Shown one piece after another: positions 16,708 through 25,754 of a stretch of 64,000 nucleotides of DNA. This DNA comes from Naasia lichenicola. Its GTDB lineage: Bacteria; Actinomycetota; Actinomycetes; Actinomycetales; Microbacteriaceae. A model generated the notes under the pieces. The model worked only from the letters and a program-made list of their open reading frames with translations. It did not search any database and was not told the DNA's origin. The stretch lies in assembly GCF_004801885.1 (NCBI RefSeq), contig NZ_SSSM01000002.1, positions 124,001 through 188,000 on the forward strand. The letters run 5' to 3'. Every line of letters starts with the position of its first letter. Position 1 is the first letter of the stretch. The translations under genes were made by a program, and so were the position numbers.

Positions 16708-16805
16708 CACACCGACGATACGCGGATGGAGCATCCCGTCCAGGGACGAGCCGGGGCCCCTGCGGCGTTTCGCCTCCTCGGCCGCCGACCGATCCCGAGA
16801 GGTGC

Positions 16806-17093
16806 TCAGCCGTGCAGCGCGGGGATGATCAGATACACGCCGTAGAGCACGCCGAGGCCGGCCAGCACGAAGCAGACGACGCCTCCGACGGTGGCCGATG
16901 CGGGTCGGGTCGGATCGCTGACGTCGTCCATCTCATCGTCGCGAGCACTGCCGGCGCTCGCCGCTGCACCCACCGTCTCGGCGACGGGAGGGGTGGAGAG
17001 GAAGCGGATCCCCGTGGCGAAGAGGCTGACGATGATGGCGGCGCCGCCGATGGCGACGGCCGCGACGAGGAGGAGGGCTGACCAGTCGATCAT
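16806..17093 (-). CDS. small membrane protein, downstream partner of pit
   Basis: A 95-residue protein with two hydrophobic segments (about 5-30 and 68-92) separated by a polar, Asp-rich loop. Its ATG overlaps the pit stop by ATGA, so it is translated from the pit message. I do not recognise a family; an accessory or stability role for the phosphate transporter is inferred from coupling alone. Longer upstream frames only run antisense-like through pit and are not real. Confidence 0.7.
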   Translation of the reverse strand: MIDWSALLLVAAVAIGGAAIIVSLFATGIRFLSTPPVAETVGAAASAGSARDDEMDDVSDPTRPASATVGGVVCFVLAGLGVLYGVYLIIPALHG

Positions 17094-18274
17094 GCGTGCT
17101 GCTTCCCCTTCGGACGACGGCGGCCCGACTTGGGGATCTTGATCATCTGACCGGCCGCGTTGACCTCCTTCTCGAGGCTCGCGCGGTCGACGCGGGTGTT
17201 CCGCGACAGCACGAAGATCGCGACGATGAAGGCGACTCCGACGATCGCGTCGATCACGACGCCGACGACGCCCAGTCCGATGACGAGGGCGGCGAGCGCG
17301 CCGATCGCGGCGGAGACGGGGAGCGTGATCAGCCAGCCGAGCACGATCCGCGCTGCCATCGACCAGCGCACGGATGACCCGCGGCGGCCGAGACCCGATC
17401 CGATGACGGAGCCGGACGCGACCTGCGTGGTCGAGAGCGCGAAGCCCAGGTGCGACGAGGCGAGGATGGTGGCCGCGGTGCTGGTCTCGGCGGAATAGCC
17501 CTGCGCGGGCTTGACCGCGGTGAGGCCGGTGCCGAGGGTCTTGATGATCCGCCAGCCGCCGGAGTAGGTGCCGAAGGCGATCGCGAATGCGCATGCGGCG
17601 ACGACCCAGAGCTGCGGTCCGCTTCCCTGATCCTGCATGCCGGCGGCGATCAGGGTGAGCGTGATGACGCCCATCGTCTTCTGAGCGTCGTTGGTGCCGT
17701 GCGCCAGCGCGACGAGCGACGACGAGAACACCTGTCCGTAGCGGAAGACGCCGCGGCCGTCGGGTCGCCCGTCGTGACGGCGAGTGATCGCATAGGCGAT
17801 CCGGGTGGCCACGAATGCGGCGAGACCCGCGATCAGCGGGGCGAACAGCGCGGGCAGGATCACCTTCGACAGCACGACGCCCAGGTCGATCGCGCCGATC
17901 CCCGCCCCGACCAGCGCCGAGCCGATGAGGCCGCCGAAGAGCGCGTGGCTCGAGGACGAGGGCAGCCCGAAGTACCAGGTGAGCAGGTTCCAGACGATGG
18001 CGCCGATGAGGCCGGCGAAGATCAGCTCCGGCGTGATCTGCACCCCGTCCGCTCCCTCGCGGATGATCCCGCCCGACACCGTCTTGGCGACCTCGGTGGA
18101 CAGGAACGCGCCGACCAGGTTGAGCACCGCCGCGATGGCGACCGCGGTGCGCGGCTTGAGCGCGCCCGTCGCGATCGGCGTGGCCATCGCGTTGGCGGTG
18201 TCGTGGAAGCCGTTGGTGAAGTCGAAGAAGATCGCCAGGGCGATGACGAGTACGACGATCAGGGTGAGGTCCAT
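17090..18274 (-). CDS. pit: low-affinity inorganic phosphate transporter (PiT family)
   Basis: A 394-residue symporter with about ten membrane helices that takes up phosphate with a proton or as metal-phosphate. Both PHO4 half-signatures are present: DFTNGFHDTANAMAT at about 17-31 in the first half and AHGTNDAQKTMGV in the second. The C-terminal 50 residues are basic and cytosolic. A PHO-box-like pair of GTTCAYC repeats with 11-base phase lies 57-74 bases upstream (18331-18348), suggesting control by a PhoP-type regulator. Followed by an overlapping small membrane protein gene. Confidence 0.93.
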   Translation of the reverse strand: MDLTLIVVLVIALAIFFDFTNGFHDTANAMATPIATGALKPRTAVAIAAVLNLVGAFLSTEVAKTVSGGIIREGADGVQITPELIFAGLIGAIVWNLLTWYFGLPSSSSHALFGGLIGSALVGAGIGAIDLGVVLSKVILPALFAPLIAGLAAFVATRIAYAITRRHDGRPDGRGVFRYGQVFSSSLVALAHGTNDAQKTMGVITLTLIAAGMQDQGSGPQLWVVAACAFAIAFGTYSGGWRIIKTLGTGLTAVKPAQGYSAETSTAATILASSHLGFALSTTQVASGSVIGSGLGRRGSSVRWSMAARIVLGWLITLPVSAAIGALAALVIGLGVVGVVIDAIVGVAFIVAIFVLSRNTRVDRASLEKEVNAAGQMIKIPKSGRRRPKGKQHA

Positions 18275-18330
18275 GGGCGCCCTACTCGGAGACGCGGCAG
18301 ATTGCGGAAACCACGGCGCAACTCTACTGG

Positions 18331-18348
18331 GATGAACACCCGGTGAAC
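18331..18348 (-). promoter_or_regulatory. PHO-box-like direct repeat upstream of pit
   Basis: On the minus strand GTTCACC (18342-18348) is followed 11 bases later by GTTCATC (18331-18337). Tandem GTTCACC-type heptamers with 11-base phase are the known PhoP binding unit in Streptomyces. A third, poorer unit may follow. Sequence and position before a phosphate transporter are seen; binding is inferred. Confidence 0.6.
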
Positions 18349-18475
18349 TATTCGGCCAGCAGCGTTACTCCTGACCTGGGGGCGATTTGACGGCGAATCA
18401 GTCGCGCGAGTCGGCGGTGTCCGGCGGGGTCCCATTGGCACCCCATATCCAGGAATGCGCGCCTACCGTCGACAC

Positions 18476-18712
18476 ATGAGTGACGAACGAGAGACCGAGC
18501 CCCAGACCCAGACCCAGACCCAGGTCGAGGCGCCGGCTGTCCTCCCGGACGCCCTGAGCGTCGAGACCGACGCCGAGGCCAGCGAGAACGCGGACGCCCC
18601 CGTCGACGACGAGCAGGTCGGGCCCAGCATCGACGAGGAGCAGGCGGATCAGGCGCGGGCGAGAGGGCAGTCGGCCTACACCGATCCCTTCACCGCGATC
18701 CCGATCGCCTGA
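18476..18712 (+). CDS. small acidic hypothetical protein, 78 residues
   Basis: Hydrophilic, strongly acidic protein (many Asp/Glu) with a QTQTQTQ run near the N-terminus and no hydrophobic core, so probably disordered. ATG 18476 follows TACCGT (18464-18469) with a 6-base gap and there is no ribosome-binding site, so it is likely leaderless. A 21-base longer ORF exists but lacks a start signal. No family is recognised. Similar acidic small proteins occur at 14357 and 19366. Confidence 0.55.
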   Translation: MSDERETEPQTQTQTQVEAPAVLPDALSVETDAEASENADAPVDDEQVGPSIDEEQADQARARGQSAYTDPFTAIPIA

Positions 18713-18777
18713 ACGGCTGCGCTGATGCACGCCGCCTGACGGTCGGATCTCCAGCGCTCGCCGAGCAGTCGCGCCGA

Positions 18778-19227
18778 TCAGGTCGTGGAGCCGTCCGAGG
18801 TCGTCCCGTCGGTCGTTCCGTCAGTGGTGCCGTCGGTCGTTCCGTCCGGCGCGGTGCCGCCCGGGAATCCACCCTGCCCACCGGGACCGAAACCCTGGCC
18901 TCCGTCGGGCGGCGTGCCGAACCGGCCCCCCGGACCGAACTGGCTCGTCGTCGCCGCTGAGGTAGTAGCGGCTCCCACCCAGTAGCCGCCGCCGAAAGCC
19001 GCGGCGACGATGAGGAGGGCACCGATGACGATCGCGGCTATCCGGCGGCGGCGCCGTCGAGGACGTGGAGCCTCGTCGACCATGCCGGTCGTCGTGGCAT
19101 CGGACATCCGGCTCGACTCGCCGGCGGGCGCCTGAGCGGCGGGATCGAGGACCCCCGGGGTCTGGCCTGCCGGGGTCTGGCCTGCTGGAGTCTGAGCTGC
19201 GGAGCTGCCCGCGGTGGTGATCGACAT
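18778..19227 (-). CDS. single-pass membrane protein with Gly-rich extracellular tail
   Basis: A 149-residue protein: a disordered N-terminus with repeated QTPAG units, a basic RPRRRRRR stop (about 55-62), one transmembrane helix (about 63-85), then an outside tail rich in Gly/Pro (GPGGRFG, GFGPGGQGGFPGG) ending in four TDGT repeats encoded by a 12-base tandem DNA repeat near 18795-18850. Type II membrane topology is inferred. No enzymatic domain is present; a cell-surface role is possible. Confidence 0.6.
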   Translation of the reverse strand: MSITTAGSSAAQTPAGQTPAGQTPGVLDPAAQAPAGESSRMSDATTTGMVDEAPRPRRRRRRIAAIVIGALLIVAAAFGGGYWVGAATTSAATTSQFGPGGRFGTPPDGGQGFGPGGQGGFPGGTAPDGTTDGTTDGTTDGTTSDGSTT

Positions 19228-19365
19228 CGGGTACCAATCTGTTGCGACGATCTGGAGAGTGCAGGATCCAGCGTCCGAGGTCGGGCTGAGCAGGCCCGAT
19301 GGCGGGACTATGCGCGGGATATGAGTCTGCAGACACGGAGCGGAGACGCGTCGTACGCTTCGAAG

Positions 19366-19599
19366 ATGACTGATTCCACTGGACTGGACCCCGAACGCGA
19401 CGACCCCGAGCGCGCCGACTCAGACGCTTCTCAGAGCGCCCACCCGACCGCCGCCGCGCCTGCTGAGGAGGCCTCTGAGAAAGAGCAGGAGGAGTCGCCG
19501 ATCGACGACGACAACGAGGACAACGAGCTGCTCACCGAGAACGGACTGCCACCCCTGCCCGAAGGCGGTCCGGCGAGCGGCCCCGCTCCCCTGCCCTGA
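19366..19599 (+). CDS. small acidic hypothetical protein, 77 residues
   Basis: Asp/Glu/Ser-rich protein with a run of acidic residues (EEASEKEQEESPIDDDNEDN) and a C-terminal NGLPPLPEGGPASGPAPLP. No hydrophobic core. ATG 19366 is six bases after TACGCT (19354-19359), indicating a leaderless start; an upstream ATG at 19321 has no such signal. Family unknown. Confidence 0.55.
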   Translation: MTDSTGLDPERDDPERADSDASQSAHPTAAAPAEEASEKEQEESPIDDDNEDNELLTENGLPPLPEGGPASGPAPLP

Positions 19600-19679
19600 C
19601 CGTGCAGGAGCCCGGGCATACGAGGCTGCTGACGTCGATTCCCCGGAAGCGCCGGAGGCTCGGCGGGTAGGGTCGGCCT

Positions 19680-21047
19680 ATGGACGCTTCGACGAGAACC
19701 GACCGGCCCGTCCCCGCCTGGCTGGCGGACTGGATCGCCACCCAGCGCTGGTTCGGCGGCAAGGGGCGCACTCCCGAGCTGCACGAGATCGGCCGCTGGA
19801 TACTCGCCACCGGCGACGACGCGGTCACCGCGGACGTCGCGCTCATCGCGGACACCGCCGGCGGCGAGCGGACCCTCTACCAGGTGCCGATCACCACCCG
19901 CCGCGACCCGGCGGAGGGCCGCGAGCCCCTCGCCAGCACCGATGCGGGAATCGTCTACGACGGCGCCTCCGATCCTGCGTTCGCATCCGCCCTGCTCCAG
20001 CTCGCCTCGCAGGGCGGCGATGCGTCGGGCCCGGGTGTGCAGGTCACGGGAGTGCCCTCGGCATCCGGAGTCCTCCGGGCCGCCTCGTCCAAGGTGCTGT
20101 CGGGCGAGCAGTCCAACACCTCGATCATCATCGACACCGTCGACGTCTCGCGGGTCGCCGCCGACCCCGTGATCATCAAGCTTTTCCGCACGCTGCATCC
20201 GGGCCAGAATCCCGACGTCGAGCTGCAGACCGCCATCGCTGCGACGGGCTCCACTGCCGTACCCCGTTCCATCGGGAGCATCGAGGGCGTGTGGGATGGC
20301 CAGCTCGGGCACCTCGCGTTCGCCCAGGAGTTCCTGCCCGGCACCGAGGACGCGTGGCGCGTGGCGACCGCCGCGGTCAACTCCGGAACGCCGTTCGAGA
20401 CCGAGGCCGCCGGCCTGGGCGACGCCACTGCCGAAGTGCACGAGATCCTCTCCGAGGTCTTCCCGACCGCATCCCCCTCCCGGGAGCGCGTCGCCGGCAT
20501 CATCGACAGCATGGCCGCCCGCGCCAGCCAGGCGATCGCCGCCGTGCCGGAGCTCGCTCCCCTCCGCGAGGCGATCGACGGCGTCTACGCGGCCGCACTG
20601 CTCGAGCCGTGGCCGCAGTTCCAGCGCATCCATGGCGACTACCACCTGGGCCAGGTGCTGCTCGTTCCCGACCGCGGCTGGGTGCTGCTCGACTTCGAGG
20701 GCGAGCCCCTCCGGCCGATGAGCGAGCGCGCGGTGCCCGATCTCGCGCTGCGCGACGTGGCGGGCATGCTCCGATCGTTCGACTACGCCGCGGGTGCGTC
20801 CGAGCTGATCAGCACCCATCCGGGGCAGGCGGAGACGGCCCGTGCCTGGGCGGCCGACGCCCGGCGCGCGTTCCTCGCCGGCTACGAGAAGCGCGCCGGC
20901 ATCGAGCTGCAGGAGAACGCCCAGCTGCTCGCCGCGCTCGAACTCGACAAGGCGCTGTACGAGGCCGTCTACGAGGCGCGCAACCGACCCACCTGGCTCC
21001 CCATCCCGACCGCCGCCATCGTGCGACTGGTTAGCCTGGACGGGTGA
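19680..21047 (+). CDS. maltokinase-like aminoglycoside-phosphotransferase-fold sugar kinase
   Basis: A 455-residue kinase resembling actinobacterial maltokinase (Mak/Pep2), which makes maltose 1-phosphate for the GlgE glycogen pathway. The N-terminal cap has WIATQRWFGGKGR, the nucleotide-binding region SGEQSNTSIII, the catalytic loop HGDYHLGQVL and the metal-binding DFEGEP. No treS or glgE is nearby, and related actinobacterial kinases phosphorylate glucosamine, so substrate is uncertain. ATG 19680 follows TAGGGT with a 6-base gap (leaderless). Its stop overlaps the oligopeptidase gene by GTGA. Confidence 0.8.
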   Translation: MDASTRTDRPVPAWLADWIATQRWFGGKGRTPELHEIGRWILATGDDAVTADVALIADTAGGERTLYQVPITTRRDPAEGREPLASTDAGIVYDGASDPAFASALLQLASQGGDASGPGVQVTGVPSASGVLRAASSKVLSGEQSNTSIIIDTVDVSRVAADPVIIKLFRTLHPGQNPDVELQTAIAATGSTAVPRSIGSIEGVWDGQLGHLAFAQEFLPGTEDAWRVATAAVNSGTPFETEAAGLGDATAEVHEILSEVFPTASPSRERVAGIIDSMAARASQAIAAVPELAPLREAIDGVYAAALLEPWPQFQRIHGDYHLGQVLLVPDRGWVLLDFEGEPLRPMSERAVPDLALRDVAGMLRSFDYAAGASELISTHPGQAETARAWAADARRAFLAGYEKRAGIELQENAQLLAALELDKALYEAVYEARNRPTWLPIPTAAIVRLVSLDG

Positions 21048-23197
21048 CCGACTCCCCCTCAGGAACCCCGACCAGCACTGCCGCCGCACCCGCCACCGCA
21101 CCCGCTGCCACCCCACCCGACGCGAAGAGGGTGCCCGCCCCGCGTACCCATCACGGCGACACCGTCATCGATGACTACGAGTGGCTGCGCGCCAAGGAGG
21201 ATCCCGAGGTCGTCGCGTACCTCGAAGCGGAGAACGCGTTCACGCAGAGCGAGCTCGCGCACCTCGAGGGACTGCGCGTACGGATCTTCGACGAGATCAA
21301 GTCCCGCGTGCAGGAGACCGACCTCTCGGTGCCGACCCGCGAAGGATCCTGGTGGTACTACTCGCGCACCGAGGAGGGCAAGCAGTACGCCACCTCGTGC
21401 CGGGCCCCTATCGACGGACCCGACGACTGGACGCCGCCCCGGATCGAGCCGGGGGTGCCGGTGGACGGCGAGCAGATCGTGCTCGATGCGAACGTCGAGG
21501 CGGAGGGGCACGACTTCTTCTCGCTCGGCAGCTTCGACGTCTCGGCCGACGGGGGCCTGCTCGCCTACGCCGTCGACACGGTCGGCGACGAGCGCTACAC
21601 GCTGCGCTTCCGCGACCTCGCGACGGGTGAGGATCGGCCCGAGACGGTGCCGAACACGTCGCCCGGCGCGACCCTGAGCCCCGACGGCCGCTACGTCTTC
21701 TACACGACCGTGGACGATGCCTGGCGCCCGGACACCGTCTGGCGCTACGAGCTCGGCACCAGCGCAGAGTCGGCGGTGAAGGTCTTCACCGAGCCCGACG
21801 AGCGCTACTGGGTCGGCTTCGGGCTCACCCGCTCGCGGAAGTACTTCGAGATCGAGCTCGGCTCCAAGATCACGAGCGAGGTGCTGCTCCTCGACGCCTC
21901 CGACCCGACCGGCGAGTTCGAGGTCGTCTGGCCACGCCGCGAGGGAGTGGAGTACGAGGTCTCGCACACCGTCGTCGATGGTGAGGACCGGCTCTACGTG
22001 CTGCACAACGACGGCGCAGAGGGCTTCGAGGTCGTCTCGGTGGCCGTAGCCGATCCGCGGGGAGAGCGCGACGTCGTGATCCCCCACCGCGAGGGAACAC
22101 GACTCGAGGGCGTGTCCACGTTCCGCGACCACACAGCGGTGTCGTTCCGACGAGACGGGCTCGCCCGCGTGGCGATGCTCGGCCCCGACGGCCTCGACGA
22201 GATCGACTTCGACGAGCCCCTCTTCACGGCCGGCGTCGGCAGCAACCCGGAGTGGGAGCAGCCGACCCTGCGCCTCACCTTCGGCTCGCTGGTGACGCCC
22301 GCGTCTGTCTTCGACTACGTCGTCGCGGATGACATGCTCCGACTGCTCAAGCGCCAGCCCGTGCTCGGCGGCTACGACCCCACCGACTACGAGCAGCGGC
22401 GCGTCTGGGCCACCGCCTCGGACGGCGCGCGGATCCCGATCTCGCTCGTCGCGCGACGAGAGCAGTTCGACCGGCCATCGAGTGCCCGTCCCGCTCCCCT
22501 GCTGCTCTACGGCTACGGCTCCTACGAGATCAGCATCGATCCGTCGTTCTCCGCGGCGCGGCTCTCCCTGCTCGACCGCGGCGTCACCTTCGCCATCGCG
22601 CATGTGCGCGGCGGCGGCGAGCTGGGTCGCGCGTGGTACGACAACGGCAAGATGCTTACCAAGCGCAACACGTTCACCGACTTCATCGCCGCGGCCGAGC
22701 ACCTCATCGAGAGCGGCTACACCGAGCCGTCGCGCCTTGTCGCGGAGGGCGGCAGTGCCGGCGGCCTGCTGATGGGTGCGGTGGCGAACCTCGCGCCCGC
22801 GACCTTCGCGGGCATCCTCGCCAACGTCCCGTTCGTCGATCCGCTGACCTCGATCCTCGACCCCGAGCTGCCGCTCACGGTCATCGAGTGGGACGAGTGG
22901 GGCAATCCGCTCGCCGATCCCGAGGTCTACGCGTACATGAAGTCGTACTCGCCGTACGAGAACGTGACGGAGCAGGCGTACCCGAAGATCCTGGCCGTGA
23001 CCAGCATCAACGACACCCGGGTGCTCTACGTCGAGCCCGCCAAGTGGACCGCTCGCCTGCGCGACGTCGGCGCTCCCGTGCTGCTCAAGACGGAGATGAG
23101 CGCGGGCCACGGCGGAGTCAGCGGACGCTACTCCGCGTGGAAGGAACGCGCCTTCGAGCTCGCCTGGATCCTCGACGTCCTCAACGAGACCGACTGA
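21044..23197 (+). CDS. ptrB: S9 family serine peptidase, oligopeptidase B type
   Basis: A 717-residue cytoplasmic peptidase of the prolyl-oligopeptidase family. It has an N-terminal seven-bladed propeller (about 60-420) and a C-terminal alpha/beta hydrolase with catalytic S571 in GGSAGG, D657 in INDTRV and H689 in AGHGG. HVRGGGELGRAWYDNGK and the acidic residues around YEWLR and WDEWGNP favour oligopeptidase B, which cleaves after Arg/Lys in short peptides. The GTG overlaps the kinase stop but also has its own TAGCCT six bases upstream, inside the kinase gene. A 15-bp palindrome follows the stop. Confidence 0.92.
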   Translation: MTDSPSGTPTSTAAAPATAPAATPPDAKRVPAPRTHHGDTVIDDYEWLRAKEDPEVVAYLEAENAFTQSELAHLEGLRVRIFDEIKSRVQETDLSVPTREGSWWYYSRTEEGKQYATSCRAPIDGPDDWTPPRIEPGVPVDGEQIVLDANVEAEGHDFFSLGSFDVSADGGLLAYAVDTVGDERYTLRFRDLATGEDRPETVPNTSPGATLSPDGRYVFYTTVDDAWRPDTVWRYELGTSAESAVKVFTEPDERYWVGFGLTRSRKYFEIELGSKITSEVLLLDASDPTGEFEVVWPRREGVEYEVSHTVVDGEDRLYVLHNDGAEGFEVVSVAVADPRGERDVVIPHREGTRLEGVSTFRDHTAVSFRRDGLARVAMLGPDGLDEIDFDEPLFTAGVGSNPEWEQPTLRLTFGSLVTPASVFDYVVADDMLRLLKRQPVLGGYDPTDYEQRRVWATASDGARIPISLVARREQFDRPSSARPAPLLLYGYGSYEISIDPSFSAARLSLLDRGVTFAIAHVRGGGELGRAWYDNGKMLTKRNTFTDFIAAAEHLIESGYTEPSRLVAEGGSAGGLLMGAVANLAPATFAGILANVPFVDPLTSILDPELPLTVIEWDEWGNPLADPEVYAYMKSYSPYENVTEQAYPKILAVTSINDTRVLYVEPAKWTARLRDVGAPVLLKTEMSAGHGGVSGRYSAWKERAFELAWILDVLNETD

Positions 23198-23200
23198 CGC

Positions 23201-23260
23201 GGCTCCCCGCTACGGGAACTGGCTCCCCGCTACGGAAACATCCGCAGCGGGGAGCCAGTT
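23201..23260. repeat. direct-plus-inverted repeat between convergent genes
   Basis: GGCTCCCCGCTACGG occurs twice in direct orientation (23201-23215, 23221-23235) and the second copy is part of a perfect 15-bp inverted repeat AACTGGCTCCCCGCT (23217-23231) / complement (23246-23260). Starting four bases after the oligopeptidase stop and ending 14 bases before the helicase stop, it can act as a bidirectional terminator. Confidence 0.8.
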
Positions 23261-23274
23261 CTTACCGCGCCGAG

Positions 23275-25392
23275 CTAATTGCCGATCGCCTGGTTGAGGA
23301 CGTGCTCCAGGGCGGCGAGCTGCACGCTGCCCTCGGCGGTCACGTCGGAGTCGTCGCCGTCGAGCGCGCGGGCCGCGAGGCTCGCCTTGCTGTCGATGAG
23401 CTCCGCGATCTTCGAGTCGATCGTGTGCGCCGCGATGATGCGCCATGCGGTCACGGGGACCTCCTGGCCGATGCGGTGGACGCGGTCGATCGCCTGCTGC
23501 TGCTCGGCGGCCGTCCAGGACAGCTCCGCGAGCACGACGTCCGACGCCGCCTGCAGGTTGAGGCCCACGCCGGCAGCGGTCAGCGAGCAGACGGCCGCCT
23601 GCACGGTCGGGTCGTTCTGGAAGGCGTCGATCTCCTTCTGACGAGCCGTCGCGGTCTGGTCTCCACGGATCGAGATGGACTTGATGTCACGACGGGCGAG
23701 CACCGCCTCCGCCTGGTCCATCACGTCGATGTGCTTGGCGAAGAACACGACCTTGCCGACCGAGCGGGCGAGCTGCGCGGCATAGTCCGCGGCGAGCGCC
23801 GCCTTGGCCTGCCCGATCTTGCGCACCATGGTGAAGACGTTCTCACCGGTCTTGGATGCCTTCGACTCGTCGAGCTCGGCCTGGGCGACCAGGCGGACGA
23901 CCTCGGCGCGCTCGGCGGCCGACACCGACCTGGCGTCGGTGCTGCGGTTCTTCAGCACGGCCTTGTAGCGGGTGAGCAGACGAGCGCCGAGCTCCTTCTC
24001 CGCCTGGCGGATGGAGCGCCCGAGGTCGTCGTCGAGCTCGACCGGCAGGTCGACCACGCGCTTGGACGGCAGGTCGGCGGCCACGTCGATCTTGCGGCGA
24101 CGGACGATGCCGAGATCAACCACCGCCTGACGGGCCTCGGGGAAGAAGCCGAAGTCGGCGGGGGTGAGCCCCGTCTCCTCGAGCTTCGCCAGCAGAGCGG
24201 GGCGCGGGCCCTTGTCGTCGATCCAGCCGAGGAACTGCCAGATGGCACGGAAGTCCTCGACGCTGTTGATCAGCGGCGTTCCGGTGAGCGCGATCATCAG
24301 CGGGTTGCGGTTGCGCTCGCGCAGGCTCGCGGCGAGCGAGAGCACGTTCTTCGAGCGCTGAGAGGTGAGGTTCTTGATGAAGTGCGCCTCGTCGACGACC
24401 ATGCCCTTGAAGCCGAGGGTGCGCAGCCACGACATGTGCCGGTCGAGCACCTCGTAGTTGACGACGACGACATCGGCGAACGCGTCGAGGTCGTTGCCGT
24501 CTCCATGCACGACGGTGGCGCGGCGACCGGGCGTCCAGAGAGCGACCTCACGGGCCCAGTTCATCTTGACGACATTGGGCACGACGGCGAGGAGCGGATA
24601 GGAGCCGGAGACGGATGCGGCGATCAGGCTCTGCGCGGTCTTGCCGAGGCCCGGCTCGTCGGCGAGCAGGAACGTACGGTGTCCGCGCTGGACGCTCTCG
24701 ATGAAGCCCGCCTGGTGCTGCATCAGCTCGGCACCCGAGGGGGCGTAGCGATCGCGGTCCGAGGGGACGGGCAGCTCCATGCTCGCGGCGCTGCCGTTCG
24801 AGCCGTATTCGAAGCTCTTGAAGAGCGGGCCGATCAGCTCCCAGTTCGACAGCCGACGCGCCGGCACCGGCGGCGTGTAGGCGGCGGCCGCGAAGTCGGG
24901 GGCGAGGAAGGGGTTCGCCAGCTGACGCGCACGCACGGAGTCCGGCACGACCTGCTTCTCGACCGGTGCGGCGCTCGTGGCGGGCGCGGGCGGCGCCTCC
25001 TCCTCGGGCTCGGCGAGACCTGCATCCTCGAGCATGCGTCGGCGCAGCGCCTTCGCGGCGTCGCTCGCTCCCTTGTCGCTCTCCAGCAGCGCGATGAGGC
25101 TCGTGTCGCGCGCGGCGGTCTTGGCGAGGATGGTCGCCACCCCGTCGAGCCGCTTGAGCGTCTCGGCGCGGTCGGAGTCGCTCATCGGCGCCGCCTTGGC
25201 GCGCTGGCGCTCCTCGCGCACGAGCAGCGCGATGACCTGGAACTTGGTCCGGTTGGCCGGGCTCACGGGACCGCGCTGGGCGGCTCCCTCCACCTCGCGC
25301 ACGGCGCGGGCGAGCACGGGGATGAGTCCTTCGTTGTCGACCTGCTTGCCGGCGCGAGCGCGCGGTGCCTGGGTCTGGCTCGATCGAGCCAT
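23275..25392 (-). CDS. SNF2-family DEAD/DEAH-box helicase
   Basis: A 705-residue ATP-dependent DNA translocase. After an about 240-residue N-terminal region of charged and Ala-rich helices, the SNF2 core begins at QHQAGFIES with Walker A DEPGLGKT, Walker B DEAH, motif III ALTGTPLINS, and in the C-terminal RecA lobe motif V LTAAGVGLNLQAA and motif VI QAIDRVHRIGQ. The QxxxRxHRxGQ motif is diagnostic of SNF2/Rad54-like proteins. The DNA target is unknown; it stands alone without a nuclease or methylase partner. ATG 25392 is preceded by a strong GAGGAGG ribosome-binding site. Confidence 0.9.
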   Translation of the reverse strand: MARSSQTQAPRARAGKQVDNEGLIPVLARAVREVEGAAQRGPVSPANRTKFQVIALLVREERQRAKAAPMSDSDRAETLKRLDGVATILAKTAARDTSLIALLESDKGASDAAKALRRRMLEDAGLAEPEEEAPPAPATSAAPVEKQVVPDSVRARQLANPFLAPDFAAAAYTPPVPARRLSNWELIGPLFKSFEYGSNGSAASMELPVPSDRDRYAPSGAELMQHQAGFIESVQRGHRTFLLADEPGLGKTAQSLIAASVSGSYPLLAVVPNVVKMNWAREVALWTPGRRATVVHGDGNDLDAFADVVVVNYEVLDRHMSWLRTLGFKGMVVDEAHFIKNLTSQRSKNVLSLAASLRERNRNPLMIALTGTPLINSVEDFRAIWQFLGWIDDKGPRPALLAKLEETGLTPADFGFFPEARQAVVDLGIVRRRKIDVAADLPSKRVVDLPVELDDDLGRSIRQAEKELGARLLTRYKAVLKNRSTDARSVSAAERAEVVRLVAQAELDESKASKTGENVFTMVRKIGQAKAALAADYAAQLARSVGKVVFFAKHIDVMDQAEAVLARRDIKSISIRGDQTATARQKEIDAFQNDPTVQAAVCSLTAAGVGLNLQAASDVVLAELSWTAAEQQQAIDRVHRIGQEVPVTAWRIIAAHTIDSKIAELIDSKASLAARALDGDDSDVTAEGSVQLAALEHVLNQAIGN

Positions 25393-25754
25393 GGTCCTCC
25401 TCGATGCACATGCTCCGAGCCGGACTGGCAGCGGAGCGGATGTCGGCTGCGCTGTCACACAGGCCGATCGCGATCCCTCAACTCGAGAAGCGCGCAACCC
25501 GGGCAGCCGGGGTCGATTCGGGAATGAAGCGGAAGGATCCCGGAAAGTCTATCGCGTGCACACGCTCCGCTCGACCGCCCGTCGGGGGGGCGTATGGGGC
25601 TCGAGAACGGTTGCGCCGCTTCAACCGGTCTCGAGACGGCCGTGGACGGCCTCCTCGACCAACGGAACCCCGCTGAAGAGGCGGCCTCCTCCACCAACGG
25701 TTGGCGCACCACCCCTCGTCGGCCGATGGGTTCCGGGACCAATACGGTGGAGAG
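25393..25754. other. 362-base spacer between divergent helicase and psuG genes
   Basis: It contains two imperfect 18-base direct repeats, GGCCTCCTCGACCAACGG (25648-25665) and the same with one change (25683-25700), which resemble the CGACCA/TGGTCG part of palindrome family C, and the leaderless psuG promoter TACGGT (25743-25748). The helicase has a leader with a strong ribosome-binding site. I see no gene in it. Confidence 0.55.

Noticed and set aside
16806-17594. 262-codon minus-strand frame containing the small membrane protein downstream of pit
   Set aside because: The upstream part overlaps pit in another frame and is Arg-rich noise; the real gene starts at 17093 by ATGA overlap with pit.
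21059-23110. 683-codon minus-strand ORF opposite oligopeptidase B
   Set aside because: Shadow of a clear S9 peptidase with catalytic triad; its composition is Arg/Gly/Glu-rich without any motif.
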